Assembly: GCA_003168235.1 (NCBI GenBank)
Contig: PMSZ01000146.1
Coordinates: 1 to 13,403 of the forward strand
Length of the DNA stretch: 13,403 bases
Direction: 5' to 3'
DNA from: Acidobacteriaceae bacterium
GTDB taxonomy: Bacteria; Acidobacteriota; Terriglobia; Terriglobales; Acidobacteriaceae
Part shown: positions 6,239 to 13,382 of the stretch, in pieces
How positions within the stretch are numbered: position 1 is the first letter of the stretch
Layout of the letters: the number at the start of each line of letters is the position of its first letter
Notes under the pieces: generated by a model
What the model saw: the letters and a program-made list of their open reading frames with translations, nothing else
Databases searched by the model: none
Told to the model about the DNA's origin: nothing
Program-made: the position numbers and the translations under genes

Positions 6239-7282
6239 ATGCTTAAGATTATTTCCATCGGGGTTGTTCTCTGCTTCGGTTTTTCGGTTCTCGGTTACTC
6301 CCAAGGCAGACCTCCGGCACGTCCGGATTCAGGCGCCCCGGGAAGGCCTTTGCCTTCTCCGAACGAGGGCGATGCCGAGACCATGGAGATGCGGCCGCCG
6401 AGTTCAGAGTTGGCGTCGGAAGATGACGCGTCGTTCACCATCTCAAAGCAGGTTGATGAAGTAAACCTCATTCTGAGCGTCACCGACTCGAAGGGACGAT
6501 TTGTTGACAACCTGACAGCCGATGACCTGAATCTTCTCGACAACCACAAACCACCTATTAAATTGAATTATTTCCAGGCCCGAACCAACCTTCCTTTAAG
6601 TGTTATTTTGGCGATCGACGTCAGCAGTTCGGTGCGCGACCGGCTGCGTTTCGAACAGCGCGCAGCCAGCGTGTTTCTGAAACACATCATGCGCAAAGAC
6701 ACGGATGAGGCAGCGATCGTCGCGTTTGGAAGCAGCGTTCAGGAAAAGGGCACGGGCATGACGAATGATGCGAATGTCCTGGATTCCACGATTCGCAGCC
6801 TGCAGGCGGGTGGGGAAACCGCGATGTATGACGCGATCGTTCTTGCCGGCCGCAAACTTCGTCCGGCGAAGAGAAAAGCTATAGTCCGCCCCGTGATCAT
6901 TCTGATCACGGACGGTGTCGACACCGCCAGCAAAGCGTCTCTCAGGGCGGCGGAAGAAGCGGCGACCCGGTCGGAGGCGTCGATTTTTGCGTTGGATGCA
7001 AATTCGATTTACGAAACAGACCCCAAGGGACGCAAGGTGCTGGACAAGCTGACCCACGAAACTGGGGGATTGGTTTTGTCTGCGCGGGAAAATTCCGATT
7101 TGAAAGACGCGTTCGGCACGATCGAAAAGATACTGCGCAGTCAGTACGCGATCGGCTATGCTCCGTCGGAATTGGAAGCGGACGGCAGTTTTCGTTCGAT
7201 TGACGTGCATGCCAATAAACACGGATTGATGGTCCACGCGCGAAACGGCTATTACGCACCGCGTCCTGTAGTGCCGCGGTAG
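6239..7282 (+). CDS. Secreted VWFA-related acidobacterial-domain protein
   Basis: A 347-residue exported protein matching the layout of the VWFA-related acidobacterial domain (TIGR03436). I start at the ATG at 6239, which gives a clean signal peptide (MLKIISIGVV to about SQG, residue 23); a GTG at 6191 would add 16 residues in front of it. A Pro-rich linker (24-60) precedes VNLILSVTDSKGRFVDNLT (75-93), a beta-rich segment. The von Willebrand A fold starts at about 118. Its metal-ion-dependent adhesion site is intact: D127-x-S129-x-S131, Thr194 (GGETAMYD) and Asp225 (ITDG). The C-terminus has the family's SQYAIGYAP and ARNGYYAPRP segments. The family is greatly expanded in acidobacteria; its ligands are unknown and a role in binding extracellular partners is inferred. 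There is no clear Shine-Dalgarno. The hydantoinase B gene follows after 27 bases. Confidence 0.9.
   Translation: MLKIISIGVVLCFGFSVLGYSQGRPPARPDSGAPGRPLPSPNEGDAETMEMRPPSSELASEDDASFTISKQVDEVNLILSVTDSKGRFVDNLTADDLNLLDNHKPPIKLNYFQARTNLPLSVILAIDVSSSVRDRLRFEQRAASVFLKHIMRKDTDEAAIVAFGSSVQEKGTGMTNDANVLDSTIRSLQAGGETAMYDAIVLAGRKLRPAKRKAIVRPVIILITDGVDTASKASLRAAEEAATRSEASIFALDANSIYETDPKGRKVLDKLTHETGGLVLSARENSDLKDAFGTIEKILRSQYAIGYAPSELEADGSFRSIDVHANKHGLMVHARNGYYAPRPVVPR
6891..6911. repeat. Perfect 9-bp palindrome inside the VWFA gene
   Basis: CCGTGATCA (6891-6899) and TGATCACGG (6903-6911) are perfect inverted copies around a three-base loop (TTC). They lie in the codons for the fourth beta strand and the ITDG metal-site motif. 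A strong hairpin inside the message is possible, but codon choice for a conserved motif can produce such symmetry by chance. Confidence 0.5.
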
Positions 7283-7309
7283 ACCCTCTCAGGTAAACTC
7301 TTCACGCAC

Positions 7310-8983
7310 ATGCGTGATCCTGTCGAACTCGAAGTCTTCAAGAACCTCTATCACTCGATTGCGGAAGAAATGGGAGCGACGCTGCGGCGCACTTCTTTTT
7401 CTCCCAATATCAAAGAGCGCCGCGATTACTCCTGTGCCGTCTTCGATTCCGCTGGCCAAGTCATCGCCATGGGCGATCACATGCCAGTGCACCTGGGGTC
7501 GATGCCGATGTCGGTGGCCGCGGCGGTGCAGGAGTGTGAACTCGAGTCGGGCGACGTGGTCATGCTCAACGATCCATTTCGCGGCGGCACGCACCTTCCA
7601 GACATTACGCTGGTGATGCCGGTGTACGTCGGCGGAAGGCAGGCAAGAAGAGTCAAAAGCGGGGGGCGAGAGCCCATCCTGAGCTTGCCGAAGGGACGCC
7701 GGCCCCGCACTACGCCGGATTTCTACGTCGCTTCCCGCGCCCATCACGCCGATGTCGGCGGAACGTATCCAGGGTCAATGGGGCCCTGCCGCGAGATTTA
7801 TCAGGAAGGGCTCCGTATTCCGCCAGTCAAGATCATGCGCGACGGGCGAATTGTCGCGGATATATTGGCCCTGCTGCTCAATAACGTCCGTACGCCGGAA
7901 GAACGCGAAGGCGACCTGGGTGCTCAGATCGCTGCCTGCCAGACGGGCGCTCAGCGTCTGCGCGAAATCTGCGAGCGCTACGGGATCGCGCGGGCTCGAA
8001 GAGCAGCCGCAGATCTGCTTGCCTATTCGGAAGAGATGATGAGGGCGTTTCTGCAAACAATTCCGTCTGGTGTTTACCGGGCCGAAGACTATCTCGATGA
8101 CGACGGCGTCGAAAACAAACCGGTGCGCATTGCTGTGAGCATCCAGATCACGCGCAAGAAGGGTAAACACCCTACCCCGGTCACCATCGACTTCACCGGC
8201 TGCGATCCGCAGGTCCAAGGCGCTGTGAACGCGGTCGAGGCCATCACGTACTCGGCCTGCTTTTACGTGTTCCGGTGCTTGCTGCGCGACGACGTGCCTG
8301 CCACATCTGGTTTGATGAGGCCGATTCGCGTCATTGCGCCACCGGGAACCGTTGTGAATGCCAGGCCTCCCGCAGCGGTTGCGGGCGGAAATGTCGAGAC
8401 TTCGCAGCGAATTGTCGATGTACTTTTGAAGGCGCTGGCGCAGGCGATCCCAGATCGGATTCCGGCGGCGTCGTCTGGCACGATGAACAACCTCACCATC
8501 GGTGGCATTGATCGTTGTGTAGATGATTCTCGAACGGGCGAACCCTTTGCCTATTACGAGACAATTGCTGGCGGCGCAGGCGCAGGTCCGAACAAGGATG
8601 GCGTGGCGGGTGTTCACACGCACATGACGAATTCGCTCAACACTCCCGCTGAGGCGCTCGAATACGCTTATCCATTCCGTCTGCGCCAGTATTCTTTTCG
8701 GGCTGGGAGTGGAGGTGCGGGTCTGCACGCGGGAGGCGATGGCATTGTGCGCGAAATCGAGGTCCTGGCCGATGCCCAGGTTACTTTACTTGCTGACCGC
8801 CGTTCCCGCGGACCGTATGGCTTGGCGGGCGGAAGCGACGGCGCTCGCGGACGCACGGTAATCGTTCGACGCGATGGAACGATGGAAGAAATCCCGGGCA
8901 AGACGAGCGTAAGACTGCGAGCGGGAGAACGAGTGCGGGTAGAGTCTCCGGGCGGCGGAGGGTGGGGCAAACCCAAAAGCTGA
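7310..8983 (+). CDS. Hydantoinase B / oxoprolinase-family subunit (HyuB-like)
   Basis: A 557-residue protein of the HyuB family, the partner of HyuA in ATP-dependent N-methylhydantoinases, 5-oxoprolinases and acetone-carboxylase-like enzymes. Typical segments in order: SIAEEMGATLRRTSFSPNI (16-34), DYSCAVFD (39-46), GDHMPVHLGSMP (55-66), MLNDPFRGGTHLPDITLV (85-102), FYVASRAHHADVGG (138-151), SGTMNNLTIGG (around 390) and YYETIAGGAGAG plus HTHMTNSLNTPAE nearer the C-terminus. Between PVYV (104-107) and DFYVASRAHH (137 on) sits an Arg/Lys/Gly-rich stretch of about 25-29 residues not expected in the family, encoded by a repeat-like palindromic element. No HyuA gene is visible on either side, which is unusual because the two are normally adjacent or fused. 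The reaction cannot be told. The start matches the family start; the VWFA gene ends 27 bases upstream. Confidence 0.9.
   Translation: MRDPVELEVFKNLYHSIAEEMGATLRRTSFSPNIKERRDYSCAVFDSAGQVIAMGDHMPVHLGSMPMSVAAAVQECELESGDVVMLNDPFRGGTHLPDITLVMPVYVGGRQARRVKSGGREPILSLPKGRRPRTTPDFYVASRAHHADVGGTYPGSMGPCREIYQEGLRIPPVKIMRDGRIVADILALLLNNVRTPEEREGDLGAQIAACQTGAQRLREICERYGIARARRAAADLLAYSEEMMRAFLQTIPSGVYRAEDYLDDDGVENKPVRIAVSIQITRKKGKHPTPVTIDFTGCDPQVQGAVNAVEAITYSACFYVFRCLLRDDVPATSGLMRPIRVIAPPGTVVNARPPAAVAGGNVETSQRIVDVLLKALAQAIPDRIPAASSGTMNNLTIGGIDRCVDDSRTGEPFAYYETIAGGAGAGPNKDGVAGVHTHMTNSLNTPAEALEYAYPFRLRQYSFRAGSGGAGLHAGGDGIVREIEVLADAQVTLLADRRSRGPYGLAGGSDGARGRTVIVRRDGTMEEIPGKTSVRLRAGERVRVESPGGGGWGKPKS
7659..7708. 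repeat. Palindromic repeat-like element inside hyuB-like gene
   Basis: GCGGGGGGCG (7659-7668) pairs with CGCC (7697-7700) and CCCCGC (7703-7708) around a two-base bulge, and CCC (7673-7675) with GGG (7693-7695) inside. The core, CCATCCTGAGCTTG (7674-7687) then CCGAAGGG (7688-7695), is of the widely dispersed CCTGAGCTTGTCGAAGGG type that I know as a recurrent sequence in many bacterial genomes. It is read in frame as REPILSLPKGRRP. Copies elsewhere in this genome cannot be checked from the window. Confidence 0.6.
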
Positions 8984-8986
8984 ACT

Positions 8987-9086
8987 GCAGAGGACGCTGA
9001 GTGCGCGGAGCTTCTTGCTGGCTTTCCGCTCTGATCTCACAGTCCGATGTGGTTAATAATTTCTGGACTCACTCTGCATCCTCTGC
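8987..9086. repeat. Inverted-repeat element between hyuB-like and htrA-like genes
   Basis: GCAGAGGACGCTGAGTG (8987-9003) and CACTCTGCATCCTCTGC (9070-9086) are inverted copies matching at 15 of 17 positions, 66 bases apart. The left arm starts 3 bases after the hydantoinase stop codon. The arms belong to the GCAGAGGACGCAGAG / CTCTGCGTCCTCTGC type, a sequence I know as recurrent between genes in several phyla. It may end or stabilise the upstream transcript. The spacer has no ORF of note. Confidence 0.6.
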
Positions 9087-9106
9087 GGTAAATCCCACTT
9101 TTTCGC

Positions 9107-9112
9107 TAGAAT
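9107..9112 (+). promoter_or_regulatory. -10-like box upstream of the HtrA-like protease gene
   Basis: TAGAAT lies 36 bases before the protease ATG, between the right arm of the inverted-repeat element and the ribosome-binding site AAGGA (9134-9138). No clear -35 hexamer is present at 16-18 bases upstream. Confidence 0.3.
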
Positions 9113-9148
9113 CGAACTGCAGGCTCCGTATTTAAGGACCAAATAGCG

Positions 9149-10282
9149 ATGAGATTCTTGCGCTCTCTTGTTCTTGCCATTGTTCTCGTATCTGCCTTCT
9201 TCTATTTCACGACCTACCGCAACGGACGCCTGCGCCCGGCGAACTGGATCAGCCGTCCGCAGCACGTTGAGATCACCGAAGCCGCTGGGGGCGAGGCGCT
9301 CGACGCCGAAGAGCAGAACAACATCGGCGTCTACCGCAAGAACATCGGCTCGGTGGTGAACATTACTTCGCACTTGATGACGCTCGACTTCTTCTACGGG
9401 CTGGTGCCGCAGGAAGGGCAGGGCTCCGGCTTCGTCATCGACAGGGAAGGGCACATTCTTACCAACTACCACGTCATCGCCGAAGCGCGGCAGGTTGAAG
9501 TCACGCTCCACGACCGCAAGAAATATAAGGCCACGATCGTCGGGATCGACAAGTCGCATGATCTGGCTATTGTTCAGATCAAAGCGCCCAACCTGCAGCC
9601 AATGGTCCTCGGCGACTCAAGCAACCTGCTGGTCGGGCAGAAGGTCTATGCAATCGGAAATCCCTTTGGGCTGGCTGGAACCTTGACGCGCGGCATCGTA
9701 AGCTCGATCCGCGAGGTGCAGGAGCCCGACGGGCTGGAAATCGATGAAGCCATCCAGACCGACGCTGCCATCAATCCCGGTAACTCGGGAGGCCCGCTCC
9801 TCAACTATCACGGCGAGGTCATTGGCATCAACACGTTGATCGCATCGAACTCCGGACAAAGCGCCGGCATCGGTTTTGCCATCCCGATCAACACTGCCAA
9901 AGCGGTGATCAATGATCTGGTCACGCTCGGACGAGTGCGCCGGCCCGCGCTCGGAGTTCGCACCATTCCCATCGATTCTGAAATCGCAGGAGAATTGGAT
10001 CTGGCTGCCGATTACGGACTTCTTATCGTGCAGGCTGTTCCCGGAGGCTCGGCCGACCGCGCCGGATTACGCGGCGGCTCCGAACGCGCCTATCTCGGCA
10101 ACACTCCCATCATGATTGGTGGAGATTTAATGGTCGCTATCGAAGGCGAGAGGATCGAAAGTCAACAGGACTTGGCCCGGGTTATGAACAAACATCGAGC
10201 TGGAGACACGGTGAAAATTGCGGTCTTCCGGGCCAAGAAAAAGCTGGAAGTGTCGGTTGTGCTGGGCGAAGCGCGAGACTAA
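9149..10282 (+). CDS. HtrA/Deg-type membrane-anchored serine protease, one PDZ domain
   Basis: A 377-residue S1C-family protease for envelope protein quality control. ATG 9149 is supported by AAGGA at 9134-9138. The N-terminus (MRFLRSLVLAIVLVSAFFYF) is a signal anchor or signal peptide. The trypsin-like domain (about 60-255) has the full catalytic triad: His108 in GHILTNYHVI, Asp138 in KSHDLAIVQI and Ser213 in GNSGGPL. The oxyanion-loop context NPGNSGGPL is intact, so it should be active. One C-terminal PDZ domain follows (about 264-375) with ALGV near its start, GLLIVQAVPGGSADRAGL and GDLMVAIEGERIES. A single PDZ domain plus an N-terminal anchor is the DegS-like layout, as opposed to the two PDZ domains of DegP. 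Whether it triggers a sigma-factor cascade is unknown. The MmcQ/YjbR-like gene follows after 16 bases. Confidence 0.93.
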   Translation: MRFLRSLVLAIVLVSAFFYFTTYRNGRLRPANWISRPQHVEITEAAGGEALDAEEQNNIGVYRKNIGSVVNITSHLMTLDFFYGLVPQEGQGSGFVIDREGHILTNYHVIAEARQVEVTLHDRKKYKATIVGIDKSHDLAIVQIKAPNLQPMVLGDSSNLLVGQKVYAIGNPFGLAGTLTRGIVSSIREVQEPDGLEIDEAIQTDAAINPGNSGGPLLNYHGEVIGINTLIASNSGQSAGIGFAIPINTAKAVINDLVTLGRVRRPALGVRTIPIDSEIAGELDLAADYGLLIVQAVPGGSADRAGLRGGSERAYLGNTPIMIGGDLMVAIEGERIESQQDLARVMNKHRAGDTVKIAVFRAKKKLEVSVVLGEARD

Positions 10283-10298
10283 GCAGGAACAGCCGGAT

Positions 10299-10697
10299 AT
10301 GCCCGACAGCGAATGGGTCCGCAAAATCTGTCGTTCGTTCCCTGAGGTGACCGAGGACATGCCTTGGGCCGACGATCTCTGCTTCAAAGTTGGCGGGAAG
10401 ATATTTACCGGGATGGTCCTGGCCGACGGCCGGTTTCCGCGTATTACTCTGAAATGCACGCCAGAGCGCTTTCGCGAACTGCTGGAGATTGAAGGTATCT
10501 CGATCGCGCCCTACGTCGGACGCTACAACTGGGTTACGCTGGCCAACTCTAATGTTCTGCCTGCGGACGAACTCGAAGCCCTCATTCGTCAATCTTACGA
10601 ACTGGTCGTGGCAAAAGCGCCCAAAAAGTCAGTAAAAAATAAAGCTAAGAAAAAGGCCTCGCGCAAGAAAACGTCAGACAAGGGCGGCAAGCGGTAA
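10299..10697 (+). CDS. MmcQ/YjbR-fold protein with lysine-rich tail
   Basis: A 132-residue cytoplasmic protein of the MmcQ/YjbR family (CyaY-like fold, often called DNA-binding; function unproven). Family marks are WADDLCFKVGGKIF (23-36), PRITLKCTPERFRELL (47-62) and YVGRYNWVTL (72-81). After the core (to about 105) comes a tail of 27 residues containing 14 Lys or Arg, resembling histone-H1-like tails, which makes nucleic-acid binding more likely. I start at ATG 10299, where the family's N-terminus begins (MPDSEWVRKICRSFPEV) and AGGA lies about 12 bases upstream. A frame from 10218 would overlap the protease gene and add unrelated residues. It lies 16 bases after the protease stop and is probably co-transcribed with it. 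Confidence 0.85.
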   Translation: MPDSEWVRKICRSFPEVTEDMPWADDLCFKVGGKIFTGMVLADGRFPRITLKCTPERFRELLEIEGISIAPYVGRYNWVTLANSNVLPADELEALIRQSYELVVAKAPKKSVKNKAKKKASRKKTSDKGGKR

Positions 10698-10820
10698 ACG
10701 AGCGACCTCGCGTTTGCTCTGTGTCCGGTGGTAGAAGTGTTTCGCGGCCTGTGCGCTTCTCACTGGACTCGTTTGACTCCTCGCAGCCCGCTGGACTAGC
10801 CTCATAATTTCGTATAATCC
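10698..10820. other. Short intergenic region before the gamma-glutamyltransferase gene
   Basis: The 123 bases hold a TTGACT (10773-10778), a CATAAT (10803-10808) and a perfect TATAAT (10813-10818) ending two bases before the start codon. None of these pairs at 16-18-base spacing. No clear Shine-Dalgarno or strong terminator hairpin is visible. Confidence 0.4.
10813..10818 (+). promoter_or_regulatory. Perfect TATAAT two bases before the ggt start codon
   Basis: The hexamer matches the consensus -10 exactly, but its position would place transcript initiation at about 10824-10827, inside the predicted coding sequence. Either it is chance, or the real start codon is further downstream. Confidence 0.2.
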
Positions 10821-12557
10821 ATGAGCATTCATCGAGATCTGTTGGTCCTGGGAACCCTGTGCGCTTTAATCCCTGCAAGCGCTGCTGCCGCGCCTATGCG
10901 GCCGACACATGCTGAGCACGCCATCGTCACCAGCGTTCATGAACTCGCTTCTCGCGCAGGCGTTGAAATGCTGCAAGACGGAGGCAACGCCGTCGATGCG
11001 GCTGTCGCCACCGGCTTCGCGCTAGCCGTGGTTCATCCTCAGGCGGGGAATCTCGGCGGGGGCGGCTTCATGCTTTTGCGCAAAGCTGACGGAAAAGTCC
11101 ACTTCATCGACTTCCGCGAAAAAGCGCCCGCAGCTGCCGACGAAAACATGTTTCTCGACGCCCAGGGCAACGTCATCCCGAAGTCCAGTTCGGGATCGAG
11201 CGTTGTGGGCTACAAAGCCATCGGTGTTCCCGGAACTGTAGCAGGCTTCATTTATGCGGAAAAACAATATGGCAAGCTGACTATAGAAAAGGTAATGGCT
11301 CCCGCGATCAAGCTTGCCCGCGACGGCTTCACGCTCGCCTACTCTGATGCACAAGATCTCAAGGATGATAAGTACCTCGCGCAGTATCCAGAGTCAAAAC
11401 GTATTTTTTTGCGCGATGGAAACTACTACCAACCCGGCGACGTCTTCAAACAGCCGGAGCTGGCCCGCACTCTGGAGCGCCTCGCCAAAGATCCCGACAC
11501 GTTTTACCACGGCGCCATGGCCCGCGAACTAGCTGAGGAGATTCAAAAAGGCGGAGGGCTGATAACGGCCAAAGATCTGGCCGCCTACGAAGTGAAAGAA
11601 CGGGTGCCCATTCGCGGTAACTATCGAGGATACGAAATCATCAGCGCTCCGCCGCCATCTTCAGGAGGAGTCGCGCTGGTTGAGATTCTGAACATTCTGG
11701 AAGGCTTCGACCTCACGAAATACGGCAACGGCTCCGGCGAGGACATTCATCTCGAGGCCGAGGCTTTCCGGCGCGCGTTTTACGATCGCGCCGACTTCAT
11801 GGGTGATCCCGACTTCGCCAAAGTTCCTGTCGCTCAGCTTATTGATAAGAAGTATGCCGCCGCATGGCGCGACTCCATCGATGCAAGCCATGCGAGCGCA
11901 AGCAAAGATTTGAAGCGGCCGTCTTTTGGCGAACTGGAACGTCAGGCGCGGTTGCATCCCGCTGCTGTTCATGAGTCCGAAAACACGACCCACTTCTCGG
12001 TGGTCGATGGCGAAGGCAATGCGGTGGCCTTGACGACCACGCTCAATGATTCTTTCGGGTCCCGCGTCACAGCCAAAGGCCTGGGTTTTCTGCTCAACGA
12101 TGAAATGGATGATTTTGCCTCGAAATCAAGCGTTCCCAACGCGGCAGGCCTTATTCAGGGGCCGGCTAACGCCGTGGGTTCGGGGAAACGCCCACTCTCA
12201 AGCATGACGCCGACCATGGTGCTCAAAGACGGTAAGCTCGTACTGGTTCTGGGCTCACCTGGCGGTGCAAAAATCATTACCACGGTTGCGAATGTCCTGA
12301 TAGATGTGGTCGACTTCGAACTCGATATTCAGGAAGCGGTCAATGCTCCCAGGTTTCATCATCAGTGGCTTCCCGATGAGATTCTCGTCGAGGACCGCTT
12401 GTCTCCCGATACAATGAATATTCTTCGTTCCATGGGGCATCAGCTCAAGGTCCAGCATTTTTGGGGAGATGGGGAGTGCATCATGATCGACCCCAAGACT
12501 GGCGAGCGCCTGGGCGCGAGCGACGGACGAAACAACGGGAAGGCGGCAGGCTACTGA
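10821..12557 (+). CDS. ggt: Gamma-glutamyltransferase (glutathione hydrolase), periplasmic
   Basis: A 578-residue proenzyme of the gamma-glutamyltranspeptidase family, which hydrolyses or transfers the gamma-glutamyl group of glutathione and related peptides in the periplasm. A signal peptide (MSIHRDLLVLGTLCALIPASAAAA) precedes the mature start at about APMRPTHAEHAI. The large-subunit GGNAVDAAVATGFAL (54-68) and GNLGGGGFML (76-85) are typical. The predicted autocleavage site is N388/T389 in ENTTHFSVVDGEGNAVALT, with Thr389 as nucleophile, aligned with E. coli Thr391. Small-subunit marks follow: NDEMDDF (426-432), KRPLSSMTPT (456-465), GSPGGAKIITT (478-488) and APRFHHQWLPDE (509-520). The lid-loop segment SSVPNAAGLIQG is present, as in the E. 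coli type. Length and motifs are complete. No Shine-Dalgarno is evident at the ATG. The stop overlaps the next gene's start by one base. Confidence 0.95.
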   Translation: MSIHRDLLVLGTLCALIPASAAAAPMRPTHAEHAIVTSVHELASRAGVEMLQDGGNAVDAAVATGFALAVVHPQAGNLGGGGFMLLRKADGKVHFIDFREKAPAAADENMFLDAQGNVIPKSSSGSSVVGYKAIGVPGTVAGFIYAEKQYGKLTIEKVMAPAIKLARDGFTLAYSDAQDLKDDKYLAQYPESKRIFLRDGNYYQPGDVFKQPELARTLERLAKDPDTFYHGAMARELAEEIQKGGGLITAKDLAAYEVKERVPIRGNYRGYEIISAPPPSSGGVALVEILNILEGFDLTKYGNGSGEDIHLEAEAFRRAFYDRADFMGDPDFAKVPVAQLIDKKYAAAWRDSIDASHASASKDLKRPSFGELERQARLHPAAVHESENTTHFSVVDGEGNAVALTTTLNDSFGSRVTAKGLGFLLNDEMDDFASKSSVPNAAGLIQGPANAVGSGKRPLSSMTPTMVLKDGKLVLVLGSPGGAKIITTVANVLIDVVDFELDIQEAVNAPRFHHQWLPDEILVEDRLSPDTMNILRSMGHQLKVQHFWGDGECIMIDPKTGERLGASDGRNNGKAAGY

Positions 12558-13378
12558 TGCTGAGGGCGGTATCGACATACGTTTACGTCAAGGAAAGGCT
12601 CCATCCGGGCTTGCTCGACGAGCTCGTGAAGGCAGGAGCCCAGTCGATCGAGATCTTTGCCGCGCGCCAGCATTTCGACTACGCCAACCGGAAGCAGCAT
12701 GTTCGCGAAATTGCCGACTGGTTCAAATCGACTGGCATTCCGCTGCATTCCGTGCACGCGCCGTTGTACTCGGACTATGAGTGGGGACGCACCGGTTCGC
12801 CGCCTGTCAACATCGCTTCGACCGACCGCGCCGGACGCATCGATGCCATGGACGAGATCAAGCGCGCTCTGGAAATTGCCGAGCACATCCCGTTTCGCTT
12901 TCTGGTGCAGCACATCGGCAATTTCGATGATGCCTTCGACGAAAAGAAATTTGAAGCCGCGATGACCTCGGTCGAGCACCTCCGCGCTTTCGCCAAGCCG
13001 CTTGGCGTTAGAGTGCTGGTCGAGAATGTTCCTAATGAGCTTTCGACTCCCGATCGACTCATTGAATTCATCAAGACTATGCACTTCGACGACATCGGCG
13101 TCTGTTTCGATTGCGGACATGCGCACCTGATGGATGGCGTACCAGCGGGCTTCGCCGTGCTGAAAGATCACATCTGTTCGACGCACGTGCACGACAACAA
13201 TAAAGACAAAGACTCGCATCTTTGGCCGGGCAAGGGATCGATTGACTGGAAGCAGACCATGGAGTTGCTGCGCTCTGCGCCGCAGAAGCCGCCGCTGATG
13301 TTGGAGATCGATGGCATCGAGGAGAAGAGCGCCAGCGAGGCGGTGAGTACGACTTTCCGGAAGCTGGAAGAGTCGTAG
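12557..13378 (+). CDS. Sugar phosphate isomerase/epimerase-type TIM-barrel protein
   Basis: A 273-residue cytoplasmic protein of the xylose-isomerase-like TIM-barrel superfamily (AP_endonuc_2, PF01261). Members isomerise or epimerise sugars, inositols or related compounds, and some are endonuclease IV. Likely divalent-metal ligands are Glu156 (VLVENVP), Asp185 and His188 (CFDCGHAH), His210-x-His212-Asp213 (THVHDN), His221 and Glu250 (LMLEIDG). These favour a metal-dependent isomerase fold, but the substrate is unknown. It is shorter and less motif-rich than endonuclease IV, so DNA repair is unlikely. I start at ATG 12557, which shares one base with the ggt stop (TGATG); GGCGGCAGG lies just upstream. 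A frame from 12461 overlaps ggt and adds unrelated residues. The overlap implies translational coupling to ggt. Confidence 0.88.
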   Translation: MLRAVSTYVYVKERLHPGLLDELVKAGAQSIEIFAARQHFDYANRKQHVREIADWFKSTGIPLHSVHAPLYSDYEWGRTGSPPVNIASTDRAGRIDAMDEIKRALEIAEHIPFRFLVQHIGNFDDAFDEKKFEAAMTSVEHLRAFAKPLGVRVLVENVPNELSTPDRLIEFIKTMHFDDIGVCFDCGHAHLMDGVPAGFAVLKDHICSTHVHDNNKDKDSHLWPGKGSIDWKQTMELLRSAPQKPPLMLEIDGIEEKSASEAVSTTFRKLEES

Positions 13379-13382
13379 AAGC

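Noticed and set aside
7625..7718. TACGTCGG and TACGCCGG as a target-site duplication around the in-gene repeat
   Set aside because: The copies match at 7 of 8 bases but are 86 bases apart, not a multiple of three, so a simple insertion with this duplication would break the frame.
7289..7747. Minus-strand ORF containing SLRQAQDGL
   Set aside because: This peptide is the reverse-strand reading of the palindromic repeat inside the hydantoinase gene and is a known kind of false-ORF signature.
7775..8728. 317-residue minus-strand ORF
   Set aside because: It lies wholly antisense to the hydantoinase B gene and its length reflects GC-rich codon usage; no motif is present.
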